Below, one piece after another: positions 1 through 11,649 of a stretch of 64,000 nucleotides of DNA. The translations under genes were made by a program, and so were the position numbers. Position 1 is the stretch's first letter. Every line of letters starts with the position of its first letter. The DNA lies in NCBI RefSeq assembly GCF_021130785.1, contig NC_060214.1:110005001-110069000 (forward strand). Direction: 5' to 3'. This DNA is from Homalodisca vitripennis. Taxonomy: Eukaryota; Arthropoda; Insecta; Hemiptera; Cicadellidae. The notes beneath the pieces were generated by a model, which worked only from the letters and a program-made list of their open reading frames with translations, did no database searches and had not been told where the DNA came from.

Positions 1-570
1 CAATGAAGGTTTGTACGCTTTATTTATATTTACAGCTCCAAATTGAAAACGTACATCAGTGGTTTTGTATTACTTTTTACAAGTGTTTTGCTCTTAACAA
101 TAAAGCACGTGAACAGCCACCACTCCTATCCCATCATTATTCATTATCACTACCCCAGTATAATCTGCGGTGACCCTTCTTATTTACCCTTGTTGCTAAT
201 ACGGTAAATGTTTTTAAAATTAATAATATTCAATTCTTTAAAACAGGTACATATTAAAATTACACGGTTTTTTCCTTTTTAATATATTCATTCCAGATTC
301 ACGTGTGTATGTGGTATATAATAGTGTATTATTTTGGTATTATATTTTATATTCATTTTTTTAATGTATATCCAGTCCGTTATTTCTTCAGGCGTGAGCA
401 ACTCGAGTCTGCGCACAGGCATCATAGCCCATGCAGGCTCATTTCCCGAGGACAATGTTTTATACATGATGTTATTTTTTATGATGTTTATTTTATGATG
501 ATTATTTCTTATGATATTTATTCTTTGTTCTCATTTCAAACTCCGTTCGGTAATGTAATAACAATTTTTT

Positions 571-650
571 AGAAGTTAATTGTAAAGTTTGGATTGTAAT
601 ATTGTACATATATTTGGGAAATAAATCAATTCATTCATTCATTCATTCAC
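571..650 (+). mobile_element. LINE-like 3' end with (ATTC)n tail
   Basis: An AT-rich stretch ends in an AATAAA-type signal followed at once by four to five ATTC units (about 630-649). A polyadenylation-like signal followed by a short tandem tail is typical of the 3' ends of non-LTR retrotransposons in insects. No reverse transcriptase reading frame is visible upstream, so this would be a 5'-truncated copy. A simple microsatellite beside an AT-rich stretch is the alternative. Confidence 0.4.
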
Positions 651-1780
651 GTAAATACACGCTTTTGGGAGATAATGATTTCTTCTCGTAATATTATTTA
701 CTGTACGTAAACTTATTGTTTATTCTTTCATAAAATAGGTATTTTTACTGTAAAATAAGTGGATAACTAAATAAAACTCTGAAAAATTTACCCAAGGACC
801 TATTGTAAAACATGATTTTGTTACTTAAGTAATACGTATAGTATTATAACAACACACATGGTATTTGGTAAAATATTAAATGGTTTAAAATGAACAAAAT
901 ATGTAATTTCATTTACTTTTGTTTACTGCTTTTATGTTCGTATAAAAATACAACTCAAAACGGTTACATTTCAGTTACGTATAGTTAAATTTAAAAAATG
1001 AAGTTATGTATAGTGAAAAAACAAATACACTAGACATTTGGATCAACACGTGTTTACCCAAAATAGTTCAAATTTATTAACTTTTCCAAACAATTTTCAT
1101 ATCCTATAGACTTTTTAGAGCACATATCGTTTAAATCTCTTTACATATGTTTATGAAGTATAATTAGCAATAACCATAGACAGTTTATTTTAAAACTGAA
1201 AATTATAAAAGAAACGGAATGATTTTAAACCATGAGAGTAAGATTCTTACACAAGGTAGAAGTACACCACACATATTCCGCGTAATGCAAAATTCCACTA
1301 TTCGGTTCAATGTAAAATGTTTATAGCTCAGATAATAATTTACAGATAGACTGACAGGCAATCATACGGAAAGAAAATTTTCAGCTCCTCGAGCGATTGT
1401 TTTTGCTAACGCTCAGCAAATTATGTTGCTTTATAACATAGAGTGATATCTAAACTTCTTGAGTAACAAAATAATTTGTTCTCACTTGCAGAAAAAATCT
1501 TGTTGTGAGGATCACCGTTCAATTAAGAAAGTGTATAATCCAACGGACTGATAATTTTGATACAGTACGATAAAATTTTAAACCGTGTATTTGACACAGC
1601 TTACTTTAGGAGAAGGTTAATTTCTTCAAACCCTCTCCTGGAGTCTTATAGTACATGGGACTATAATGATTAAATTATACAGTACACTAAAAAAACCCAA
1701 AGTGATATTCTAAATAAGTTTTCATCAACAATTTCCCTCTAATTCAATCTTAACTCTCATTACTCACCCAGTGGTAGCAA
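651..1780. other. AT-rich stretch without recognisable gene
   Basis: No open frame with a recognisable domain and no clear repeat structure was seen. The motif around 1395-1425 (CTAACGCTCAGC) recurs near 13905 and, inverted, near 48517, which hints at scattered remnants of one repeat family. Confidence 0.4.
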
Positions 1781-1889
1781 AACGCGCATATAAGGAAGTC
1801 ATTCTGCGAACAGTGTCTGCTTCCGGATCCGTCTGGTTAAAGAGCGGAAATCTTCCCGAGTTGAATAACAAGTAAATCAAGTCATCATG
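1781..1889 (+). promoter_or_regulatory. Weak candidate promoter and first exon
   Basis: A locally GC-richer block holds a TATA-like sequence (about 1789-1794) and, downstream, an ATG at 1887 followed directly by a donor-like GTGAGA. It lies upstream of the Ras-like gene on the same strand. Joining this ATG directly to the exon at 9715 gives the wrong phase, so a further exon would be needed. This is only a candidate. Confidence 0.15.
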
Positions 1890-2233
1890 GTGAGAGACGC
1901 CTGTAAAATCAAAGATGTACACTTAAAAAGATCTTCCAAGTAACCACAAAAATTTTCTAAGTATAGTTAAGCATCTGTAAGTGACTGAAATACTCATTAC
2001 AAGTAAATAGTCATAAGTTGTACTTTATGACTATTTATAACAAGGCATATAAGTATGCCAGACCTCATGTAAGAAGCTTTTCTGAAGTAAGAAGAAAGAA
2101 TATACCGTAGTACATTTTATTCTCAGATGTCCTGCCGATGACAGACAGACAGACAGACAATTATACAGAAAATATATTTGTATATTTTCCATACAGGCAG
2201 ACGAGGACAAGGTGCTAGCTACTGAGCTACAGC

Positions 2234-2251
2234 TTCTGGTTTAAACCAGAA
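2234..2251. repeat. 18-bp perfect palindrome
   Basis: TTCTGGTTTAAACCAGAA is its own reverse complement. It lies three bases before the C-rich array and may be the edge of an inserted element. Confidence 0.7.
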
Positions 2252-2254
2252 ATT

Positions 2255-2353
2255 CCCCCCCCCCACCCCCCCCCCCCCCCACCCCCCCCCCCCCCCACCC
2301 CCCCCCCCCCCCACCCCCCCCCCCCCCCACCCCCCCCCCCCCCCACCCCCCCC
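2255..2353. repeat. C-rich minisatellite, (C15A)6
   Basis: The tract is pure C except for single A bases at 2265, 2281, 2297, 2313, 2329 and 2345, spaced exactly 16 bp apart. The + strand is a candidate for i-motif structures and the - strand, with 15-G runs, for G-quadruplexes. The same structure recurs at 43839-43938 with unrelated flanks. Confidence 0.9.
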
Positions 2354-2562
2354 ATATACGTTATATAGGGACAAGGAATGGCCCCTCTGCGGTGTCATGA
2401 AACGTGAGTAACGTCACCCAGAGCTAACGTTCACTTTGCCTCACGTAACGCAACGTACAGGACTTATACCGGATCGCAGAAGGATTTCTTTTTTTTTGTG
2501 AGTAGTAACGCTGTCCAACGTTATCCAACAGTAGTATCGCTTCCACGTAACGCGCAGGGCAG

Positions 2563-2761
2563 ATCAATCAATCAATCATATTTATTGTCGTTGGACACAT
2601 CACATACTAGACAAAGGTCCCATTACAATAATAAACATGCCACAAATGTGCCACAGTGTTAAAATATAAAAATAGTTAAATACACAATTTAACGTAACTT
2701 CTTAATATAAAAATAGAACACATCTGGTCTAAGGAAACATAACAAATTAAAAGGTAAATCT
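2563..2761 (-). mobile_element. LINE-like 3' end, minus strand
   Basis: Read on the minus strand, an AATAAA signal (about 2579-2584) is followed by a short TGAT tandem tail (about 2563-2577), the 3'-end architecture of a non-LTR retrotransposon. Upstream on that strand lies the 150-bp tandem array, which may belong to the same element. No intact reverse transcriptase domain was recognised. Confidence 0.4.
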
Positions 2762-4150
2762 GACCAAGTACTCCCCAATTGAGTAGAAACTTCCCTAAAC
2801 TAAGTGCTCTCTTAATATCTTTTAAAATTCTATTATTATTTTTCAATATTTGTTTAGTTACTATGGAGTTTCCAAAAGAATTTGGACCCTTTAAATTAAA
2901 AGGTAAATCAGACCAAGTACTCCGCAATTGAGTAGAAACGTCCCTAAACTAAGTGCTCTCTTAATATCTTTTAAAAATTTTATTATTATTTTGACGTGAC
3001 AACGTCTTAAATTAGGTTGCGGCTCGGAGTCACTCATGAAAAAGTGTAACGCCCGGTAACGTTACGATGCCCGTCCAGTGGGTCCGCCGCACGGGATCCG
3101 CACGGGATAAAGCAGATAACTGTTGGTCCGCCGCACGGGATAAAAAGCAGATAACTATGTTTATTCGTGAAAATGTGGAGTGCTTAGATTCGTCATTTAC
3201 AACAACTACAACAATAAAAGTAAATAATTGTACACTGATATTTCATTATCGTAAACTATGATTGATTGATTAATTGTTAGATTGACACAAAAGTTGAGAA
3301 ACTGAGTTTATAGGTTATGTCATACTATTGACAAATGTTGATAGTGTTAAGTAAATTATTAGTTTAAATCACTCTGCAATCAATCGTAATTCAGTCGATT
3401 GAGAAGAAACAGCGCGTATTGCTAGTCAAACATTTAAAATAACAAATTATAACCTCTAACCTGTCATAACAGTGCGACCAAACAAACGAACTAAACCGAC
3501 CAATCACCACGCGCGGAGTTAGAATTTAAACTGTGTTTAGCAAGAATTTCAAATTCCAATTTTAGTAAATGTTTTATTCAACTTTACCATTTACAATAAC
3601 AAATTTTAATTAATTTCAAATTATGTACAATGTTTTAGTAAACAAAATATATTTCTATAGTTAAAATTTGTGCAATTCTTATTTTCATTCAATTCCTTGT
3701 TCCTATTGTGCAATTTAATAATATTCATATCAATAAATATTCTACCGAGGAAAAAAGACGTTGTCACGTAAAGTCTTCGCCCGTAAAAACCGACTTTACA
3801 GGCAACCATAATTTTTTTTAATATTTGTTTAGTTACTATGGAGTTTCCAAAAGGATTTGGACCCTTTAAATTAAAAGGTAAATCAGGCCAAGTACTCCGC
3901 AATTGAGTAGAAACGTCCCTAAACTAAGTGCTCTTTTAACTTCTTTTAAACTTTTATTTTTTTTTTAAAATATTTCTTTAGTTTTTATGGAGTTTCTAAA
4001 ACATTTGGATCCTTTAAATTAAAAATTAAATCGGGCCAAGTACTCCCCAATTGAGTAGAAACGTCCCTAAACTAAGCGCTCTCGTAAACTCTTTTCAAAC
4101 AGGATGATTTCAGTTTTTTTTATTAATATGGAGTTTCCAAAAGAATTTTG
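2762..4150. repeat. 150-bp tandem array, interrupted
   Basis: Units begin at about 2762, 2912, 3886 and 4036, each with the same start (ACCAAGTACTCC) and an internal GGAGTTTCC box. The period is close to 150 bp, so the minus strand is partly open as a repeating 50-residue peptide. The second unit is split by the TIR element at 2993-3819; removing that element restores a unit of about 147 bp. Units differ by scattered substitutions. Confidence 0.75.
2993..3819. mobile_element. TIR element, copy 1
   Basis: The sequence opens with GACGTGACAACGTCTT and contains the inverted counterpart near its end (AAGACGTTGTCACGT, about 3755-3769). About 50 bp follow that are also shared with the second copy and include a small hairpin (AAAGTC / GACTTT). 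A nearly identical copy lies at 59746-60525. Copy 1 has an extra internal duplication of roughly 40 bp near 3090-3150 (repeated CCGCACGGGAT blocks). No transposase frame was recognised, so it is non-autonomous. It splits a unit of the 150-bp array. Confidence 0.75.
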
Positions 4151-4379
4151 ACTCTTAATTTAACAGCAGAGCCGACTGATGATGGTGGTGGTATACAGCA
4201 GCATTTATACAATTAAATTTAACATAGATTATTGTGTCTTGTAAACGTATAATGATGGGAAGCCTGAAATGCTTAACTCATTAAAGGCATTTTTAGATGA
4301 GCTTCTTCGAGATACACTAGCCACTAGATGTTAACTACGAAGGGTACTAATTTTCTGTCGCACCTCATATGTAACGTTA

Positions 4380-4660
4380 CCTGTCCACGTCTCCCAGGAT
4401 TAACGTTGACACCAACCTTATATCACCCACCGAGTAGTATACGGTGTTGTGTGGGTGCGGACACCGGTTTGTGGCCTTGACGTAACCGGTGAGTCGTGAC
4501 AGACCGTACAGAGCGTAACGGAGTCACGGATTACGTAGTGTGAGTATGTAGGCATGGATCATGCCATACCTACACCTGTTACCTGTCAATCACGTGTACA
4601 CCTGTGGTTATCACACTGTACAGGTTGTGCTAAATAGAGAGGCCGTTGTGGCGACGACTG
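4380..4660. other. CpG-richer block, function unknown
   Basis: GC and CpG content rise clearly over the surroundings, with many ACG/CGT motifs and short inverted repeats such as GGCATGGATCATGCC near 4550. No open frame of useful length was seen. It could be a regulatory region or a repeat fragment. Confidence 0.25.
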
Positions 4661-4879
4661 GTTTTTAGAGAGAACCCTAGTTTTCCGAATTCCCATCCTT
4701 TTTTTATCATTCATTCATTACGTATTATCAATGAAAATTATTTTCAGTGCTTCAAACGTGAAACTTTATAGAGTGATTCTGCACTTTTAATCCCAAAAAT
4801 TTATTTTTTGCTATTATTGTCTATTTCTCTCTTAAAACATCCATGAGGATTTCGGGGTAGTTTTAGGTAAATCTGTAAA

Positions 4880-4940
4880 TTATAAAGGAAACAGGATTTT
4901 CCGGACATTTTCCATCGTTTAGTGAAACAAAAAATTGTCT
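4880..4940 (-). mobile_element. Fragment of Penelope-type terminal repeat
   Basis: About 50 bp match the terminal region that adjoins the hammerhead-like motifs at 52005-52080 (shared blocks GGAAACAGGATTTT and CCATCGTT.AGTGAAACAAAAAA). The ribozyme-like core itself is not present here. Confidence 0.45.
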
Positions 4941-5968
4941 TTGTCATTGTCAAAAATAAACTTCAAAACAAAAATAAACTGTAAATTGTCCTTAAAATTA
5001 CATAGAAACCCATATGAACACATAACCTAGACAATTAGGAACTATAGATACATATAAGTTAATTTATTGATAGAAAGACTAAATACCTTGTAGAAAGACT
5101 AAATATGTATATTTACTCGTACTTCCAAAAATAGCGTCAATTTAAATATTTGAGTGGTTAATAAGTTATATAATATTTTTAGGAAGAAAGTGATACTAAA
5201 ATTCTATTTTATCAGACTCCTAAAAATATATATATATATTGCAAGAAGGTATGAGGTATATTTACGCTACGATATAACGAAACATTAAATATAGGTTATT
5301 TTGGTTCAGTACATAATAGAATTTATGTAACTATTTATTTGCACAGCAGATGAAAATTGATTCGTCGGTAAATTCCTAACCAGTATTGTTAAATTACGCT
5401 AAATATAGATAAGATATATTTACACATAATATATTATATAAATATAATTTGTAGTGTCAGATTATTCTTCGGACGTGAATACTCTTGCAAATGACGTACT
5501 CCTACAGCTACTTGTATATAAGTGAACGCCCGTATTTATGTTACGCCAAAACAACACACTGCACAATTTATAACACAAATGAGCCGCCTGCAAAATGATG
5601 GAATGCCATTCTACACGCACTTCTGTGTGAAAAACTGCTTTCATCAATCTCAGGCGCCTTAGCGTGAAATGTTATTGTTTGCCAAAATGTTATTTAAACC
5701 CTTTAAGTGCTGATCGATGTTTTATGTTGTGTCTAAAAGTGGTAAGTCGTGTGAGGACTTATCACATGTTGGGTTTCATAAGTGGTAAGCTGTACTTGTA
5801 ATTGTCATTGTTTGGAGTTTGAGAAACTAAGTCAAATTATAGAATAATGTCTAGTTATTATTTAATTTAATTGTATAATACAATGTATTACATCAAATTA
5901 ATTATTAAATAATCCAAGCTCAGCTGAACCTGTTCGAGCACAACCGATGACACATTCGATCAGAAATT

Positions 5969-6050
5969 GGACGTGACGTAACGTGACGTACGTGATTTGA
6001 CGTTCCGCCGCCCTTACACCTTGCGGAACGTCACGTCACGTTACGTAATC
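5969..6050. repeat. Nested inverted repeats rich in ACGTGAC
   Basis: Two nested perfect arms are visible: CGTAACGTGACG (5977-5988) with its complement at 6034-6045, and GACGTTCCGC (5999-6008) with its complement at 6023-6032. The ACGTGAC motif resembles the ends of the TIR element at 2993. A non-coding palindrome or an insertion remnant are both possible. Confidence 0.65.
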
Positions 6051-6113
6051 TTTCAGGAGGTTGCGCACAAGTTAACTGCGCTTCCAACTGAACTGAAACA
6101 ATAAGTGTTTATA

Positions 6114-7019
6114 TACCGGGTGTCCCACGAAGAGGTTTAAACGTTTCATTTTATATTACTTGCCCACTTATGCACCGAACATTTTCAAACTCTACAGAAT
6201 TTTAAAATATTCTGTGAAAATTTCAGCTCTCTAGCAATTATTGAAACAAAATAGTGGAATTTTTTAAATCTATACTTTAAAAAATAGCAAAACAACAGTA
6301 TTTTTGGTTTTGTAAGATCATTATTGTCATATTCTAGAGGAATATCCGCGCATATCTAAAGCACACACCTTGCCTCATTTTACGGAGGTGCTCCTCCTCA
6401 TTTCGCAAATCCTGTCAAGCGATTACTAAATGACAACCTTCATGGCCGTTCGCTTGCTCGTGGAAGTAATTTTTTTAATTGGCCATCCTGATCACCAGAT
6501 TTAACTGTGTGTGATTTCTTTCTATGGGGTTACTTAAAGGAATAAGTCTATATTCGTAGCTTCAATAATGATGAGGAATTACAACAATCAGTTGAAGAAG
6601 AACTTCTCCGGATACCGCAGAGTTTCTTTGTAAGAGCTTACGGTTCATTTGTTATGCGCTGTTATCAGTGCGTCGCTGTGGATGGATTTCAGTTTCGAAT
6701 AATTGTGGACAGTAATTAGAGGTCTTTTAATAGGCTATGTTCTAATTTTCTGATTGAAATGCCTTATTTCTCTAGGATGTGACAATAAATCATTTTGCAA
6801 AACCATAAAAACACTGTTTATTACTGTTTTTAAAGTATAGTTTTTCAAAATGCTACCATTTTGTTTCAACAACTGCTAGAGAGCTGAATAAATTAAATTT
6901 TCACATAATATTTGTACAATCTATTTAATTAATTGCGTAGAGTTTGGAAATGTTCGGTGAATAAATGGGCAAGTAATATAAAATGAAACATTTAATCCTC
7001 TTCGTGGGACTCCCGTTAT
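6114..7019 (+). mobile_element. Decayed mariner-type transposon with long TIRs
   Basis: About 200-bp terminal inverted repeats start with CCGGGTGTCCCACGAAGAGG and are flanked by TA. Between them, around 6470-6550, the + strand reads as the C-terminal part of a Tc1/mariner-type transposase (SPDLTVCDFFLWGYLK), the family's last catalytic aspartate region. Stops interrupt it: the usual arginine codon before SPD is TGA and the frame closes soon after. The element is dead, and most of the transposase is missing. Confidence 0.8.
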
Positions 7020-8410
7020 ATTACAGAATCTTTACTCACTTTGTAGGGTGTATACATTTTGAAATAAATATTTAAAGAAAAGTAACGTAGGCTGTATGTT
7101 TTTATATAGTGTATACTCAGAAAATAATATGTGGGGGGGTTTATGTCATAAAACCCCGTTAACTGCTCCTGATACTATTTATTTTAACAGAATCAGGGAG
7201 CCGTTCTGTGTGATTCAAGCCAATCACACATCTAACATTTAAAGACCACGACTACGTTGATATATTGGCCTTGTACTCAGGACCCAGATCTCGGCTCGAG
7301 GCGCCAGGATTCCGCCAATAGTTCCGTCGCTGGTTGTACGAATAAATTGTGCTAAAATTATTTCTGTTCTCCACATATATATTAATGCAAGTGTTCCAGT
7401 TCTAAAAAATGTCCATGTAGTCCAGTCCAAGGGCAGGGCCACCTCTCTGTGGCATTTCACAAATGCCAGATGCTGAGGGAGACCGGTAAATATCTCAGAA
7501 AGGTCGGTTTTGATCTATTTTTGATGTTATGTAAGCAAGAGCTAAATAAAAGCAGAGTCGGTGAAACGGTTCAGCAACAAGATAATACTATTGGAAAACG
7601 TCGTTTTTGAACAGGTCGTATAACTGTTATTGTTGTTTTTTACCCAATTAAATTCGTAAACATATATTTCCGAGTTTATGTTGAAAACAGTATTACTGCC
7701 TAAAGAAAAAGTTCTGTGTCCAGATTTTAAATTTAATTCCATCCTCTGTTTCTCTCACTTTAGATGATAAATATGCAGTGAAGTCTTAAAATAACTTTCC
7801 CAAAAACACCTCTTGACTTTAGGTTTTGTGGTTTTATTCGTAGCAGTACACAGGAAAGGTTAAATCTATTGCTATTTGGACTAGTAAATTGCGTTCAGTG
7901 GATGCCCTTTCCAACGTGTCTACCAATAATACTCATACATCAATATTTTTGTTACAAATACGTACAGCTCCCGTGTAATAGGACGGAAATGTAATGGATT
8001 TGTTCTAGTAATCTTACAAAAAAATAGTACTCCATAAACTATATTTCATCTTCAAAATATCTCATGATATTGTGCCAGAACTATGACACCAGCTTAGACG
8101 TTTAACCTAAAATGTCTCAATTTAAGTGTTCAAACAAATGTTTCAGTTGGCTGGCTTAACTCACAGAAATTCCTGTAAGAGTCTTCCATGAAGAAATTTT
8201 ACTTTAGACAGGTGGAAAATAGTGCACTATTATCTATTAATTATATTATCAGACATATGAAGCTTTAATGTTAGCCTTAAAACCCCTAGAAACGAGTATT
8301 TCAAAAGGTTACAATACGGAATCTTTACGAAAGAATATACTTATTTCAAATGCATATATGTATTAAATTTTGAGACATACTAGTATGAAAATGTACAAAA
8401 TTCTCTCAAA

Positions 8411-9480
8411 ATGAGTATTTACAAAACTCTCAAGTTCAGATCACAGATGTTCAATATGTGCTCTATCAGCAACACGAACAATATCACATTGATACTGAAA
8501 TTCCTCCAATACTCGGGCAAGCATGTCCTTTGTCACTCATTTATTGGTAGTACAAATCAGGTTCTTCAACTCTTTCAGGTTACGTGGGAGTGGTACATAA
8601 ACGTTGTCTTTAACGAAATTCACAGTAAGAAGTCACAGATGTACAATCCGGTGACCGTGGAGCCCAGGTGAGACATGCTAAGTCACCAGCTCCTTGAAAA
8701 TCAATCCAAACAAAAACACATATTCTGGGAGTGCTAGGTAGAGTTTCATTCAGATGTTCACACAGTTGGCACCTCCAGTGAGGGGATGCCCCTTCTAGTT
8801 GAAAAATGAAGTTATCTTCTTGCAGCCTTGGAAATAACCAGTTTGTTAACATACCGAGATACTGCTCACCGTAAACCGTGTTTCCATCAAAGAAGGATGG
8901 CCTGTGAACAGATTTTTAGGTCGGGATATCGCAAAATTCATTGACTTTGGGCGAATCTCGTGCATGTTTAATGGCTGCATGTGGGTTCTGTGGGTGCCAA
9001 ATTCAAACATTGTGTTTGTGCACCTGACAACTAACATGGGACGTCGCTTCATCACTGAACACGTTGCGTTGTCGAAAGTGATATCTTTGTCAATACCATC
9101 AAGGATGTCGTTACAAAATTTCACGTGTTTGCGTTTGTCATCAGGACGCAGAGCTTGAAGCAGCTGTAACTTGTATGGCTTCATGACGTCATAAAACACG
9201 CCAAATTGTTGTTGTAGATAGTTGTAACTCCCGACTGGCATGACGAGTCGCTTGTGAAGGACTGCATTGGAAAGTAATTTTAATTCATGCAACATTTTCC
9301 CAGGGACACGAGGGTGGCCAGGTCTCTTTCCTTTACGTACACATTCTGTATCTACAAACCGTTGATACCATCTACGAATGTTCCACTCATTCGGAGGATC
9401 AATTTAGTACTTCAACCTGAAACGTCTTTGCACTGCAATCAAGGAATTGCTCTTCACAAACTCGGAATATGACGGTTACC
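8411..9480 (-). pseudogene. Mariner-type transposase remnant
   Basis: The longest open segment, 9295 to 8846 on the minus strand, carries LQLLQALRPDDKRKHVKFCNDIL, a signature of mariner-like transposases widespread in arthropods. It continues in a second frame (8852-8610) with LTNWLFPRLQED and then ASPHWR and APRSPD, the catalytic-domain motifs of the same family. Further frame changes and stops are present on both sides, and the region before 9295 also matches only in pieces. A DDE transposase cuts and pastes DNA in the nucleus; this copy cannot be functional. Terminal repeats were not located. Confidence 0.8.
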
Positions 9481-9714
9481 AAGCAAAAAAAAGACAACTG
9501 ACAGTGACATGTCACTGATAAACTACAACTATGTATTCGTTTCTTCAATAACCGAGCAGAAGTGAAGCGATCGATATTTTGGACAAAATAATACTTTGTA
9601 ATATGTCTTCTTTTTGAAAAAACCTATACTTCAGAGTTACTTACGCGTAAGCTATGCAATACACCACTAAGCTTAGTTTTTCTGCTATATTAACATGTTT
9701 TTTCCTTTTTTCAG

Positions 9715-9796
9715 AGCGGAGAGCCATGCTGAGGAGGATGAGACAGGGGAAAGTACTGATACGCTGGGAACTGCCCCTAGGGGCATCCGTCATAAG
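9715..9796 (+). CDS. Ras-like GTPase, N-terminal coding exon
   Basis: A pyrimidine tract and TCAG acceptor precede the exon and GTGAGT follows it. Read with one leading base, it codes for 27 residues without a stop, ending in GIRHK, and joins in phase 0 to the next exon, giving RHKVVVMGAAKVGKS across the junction. The stretch is acidic (AEEDETGES) and would be the N-terminal extension before the G domain. Its first base completes a codon from an upstream exon not found here, so the start codon is missing. The assignment rests on splice signals, an open frame and the exact fit to the next exon. Confidence 0.7.
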
Positions 9797-10127
9797 GTGA
9801 GTCCCCTCACGTGAGTTTTATTTAATTTTAATACTGCCCCATAATAAAGAAAGCCTAATCAGAAAACATTTCAAAGGAAAAGAAACAAAAACACGTACTT
9901 AATCACAATTTCCATCCAAATATGTAATTTGTCATTTTTAGTAACATTTCAAACCTAAAACTGTAATAAGTTCGTTTGAAATGGACTGGGGACTTGCCAA
10001 AATTATTTATTACTTGAATTTTAGTAATAATTTCCCTAACGCACTATGGTGTTTTCATAACAAATAGTTATGATTACATTCGCTTAAAACCTTCACCATG
10101 GCTCTATACTGAGAGAACCCGACTATT

Positions 10128-10490
10128 CTTCTCAAAGGGGGGTTGAAGGGGGAAACTTTAAAATTTCAAATTGCAACTCCTATCTTGTAACATTTCGCTT
10201 TAAAGGTCTATTCAATGAAAACACAAAGGCAAGAACAAAACATCTCTACGACGGTGCTAGCAAAATTTATGAGCAATTGATATGAGATATCAATGTACAG
10301 CGGGGAGATATAATTTACACCCTTCGATGTATGGGGTTGTTTGCCCATAACTCTTGCTAGGATCATCGTAGAGATGTTTTGTTCATTTCATTGTGTTTGT
10401 TTAAATTTACCTTTCAAGTTATATGTCAAAAAATTGGGATTGCCATTTAAAAATTTCAAGTGACCCCCCCCCCTTTTAAAAATGGGAGAA
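10128..10490. mobile_element. Foldback (MITE-like) element in intron 1
   Basis: The two halves are imperfect inverted repeats. For example CATCTCTACGA near 10240 pairs with TCGTAGAGATG near 10368, and runs of G at the left end pair with runs of C at the right end (10463-10475). Arms are about 150 bp with a short centre. It has no coding capacity, and target duplications were not identified. Confidence 0.6.
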
Positions 10491-11523
10491 ATATTTTTAT
10501 CATTCAAAACGTTCATAACAGCATTTTAATAGGTATTGTAAAGTTTTACATCGATATCGCAAACCTTTTGGAATATATCCAGGCTTATCAGGGCTTAATT
10601 TACACACTGTATGTAATGCTACCATTTATATTAAGGTCTAGTGACCAGGTTTGCATGGTATTTGTCTTCAATTAAAACACAATTTTAGGCTTACAAAATA
10701 TAAAAATTAAGTATTTATCCAAAGGAAAATTTAATTTACTCCGCAAATTAATGAACACTTAAAATTTTAAAAATAACGTGTAATTTCATCAAATTATTGC
10801 TTAATAATTTGTTACCGCAACATTTCATGAGTTTAGAATACATGTCTGTATCCCTGCACTATCTGTATGTTGCTATTTTATTCACCCATATGTTAACCTC
10901 TCACTGAGTACAGAAGCCTAAGATACATACATTATTAAATAGTTAGGTATTAAACAACATTTTATATATTTTTACACGTCATATAAAATATAGTGAACTT
11001 CCAAATAGGAGTAGAGTTGTATGTTTTATATGTGACCAGAGAGGATGCTACATCTTTATTTGGGAAATAAATAAGCTCTACCAAAACTAAATTTAAGATT
11101 CATTATATTCAAAATGACATTAAAATGTGAAAAAATCATATTTACAATATTACATTTAGAATTGTATATGTCACAGGTGGAAAGCAATATACAAAACTGT
11201 ACATGAGCAGTGTGATTAGATCCAGAACATACATTTCCAAAGTTCATATAATATTCAAATGTGTGTACATTAAATGAAATTCAATTCATCTACAAACTTT
11301 AGATTAAGTTTGAAGAATATCCTTATTTTGATGGTTTTACGACTAAAAACAAAGATAACATATTTTTCTTTGAGGGAAAATTAGGTACTGTACGTATCCT
11401 CAAGAAACCTCCACACTTTCCCTCCAAAATAATATTTTCCTTGATCATTAATACTTTGAATTGTATGTTTTATGCTCATGAAGCCCTCCATTGATCTCTT
11501 CTAAGTTCTCTTATATGCTGCAG

Positions 11524-11649
11524 GTAGTGGTGATGGGAGCAGCGAAGGTGGGGAAGAGTTCTCTTATCACACAGTTCCTGTACGGCACGTTCTCTGACAA
11601 ATACAAGCGCACGGTCGAAGAGATGCATCAGGGTGACTTCTGTGTCCAG
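11524..11649 (+). CDS. Ras-like GTPase, P-loop and switch I exon
   Basis: This 126-bp exon codes for 42 residues in phase 0 at both ends. It carries the G1/P-loop GAAKVGKS, which binds nucleotide phosphates, and the switch I threonine in KYKRTVEE. Ras proteins cycle between GTP- and GDP-bound forms at membranes. The residues at Ras positions 12 and 13 are Ala and Lys instead of Gly-Gly, as in atypical relatives such as the RASD/Rhes and Di-Ras groups, which also depart from the classical sequence. The acceptor is a standard CAG. The donor reads CAG followed by GCAAGC, so the intron appears to be of the GC-AG class. No GT donor keeps the frame nearby. Confidence 0.9.

Noticed and set aside
1887..1895. 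ATG followed by GTGAGA as exon 1 of the Ras-like gene
   Set aside because: Joining directly to 9715 gives the wrong phase and an early stop; kept only as a weak promoter/exon candidate.
8904..9158. 84-codon + strand frame
   Set aside because: Antisense to the mariner transposase remnant, which has clear family motifs.
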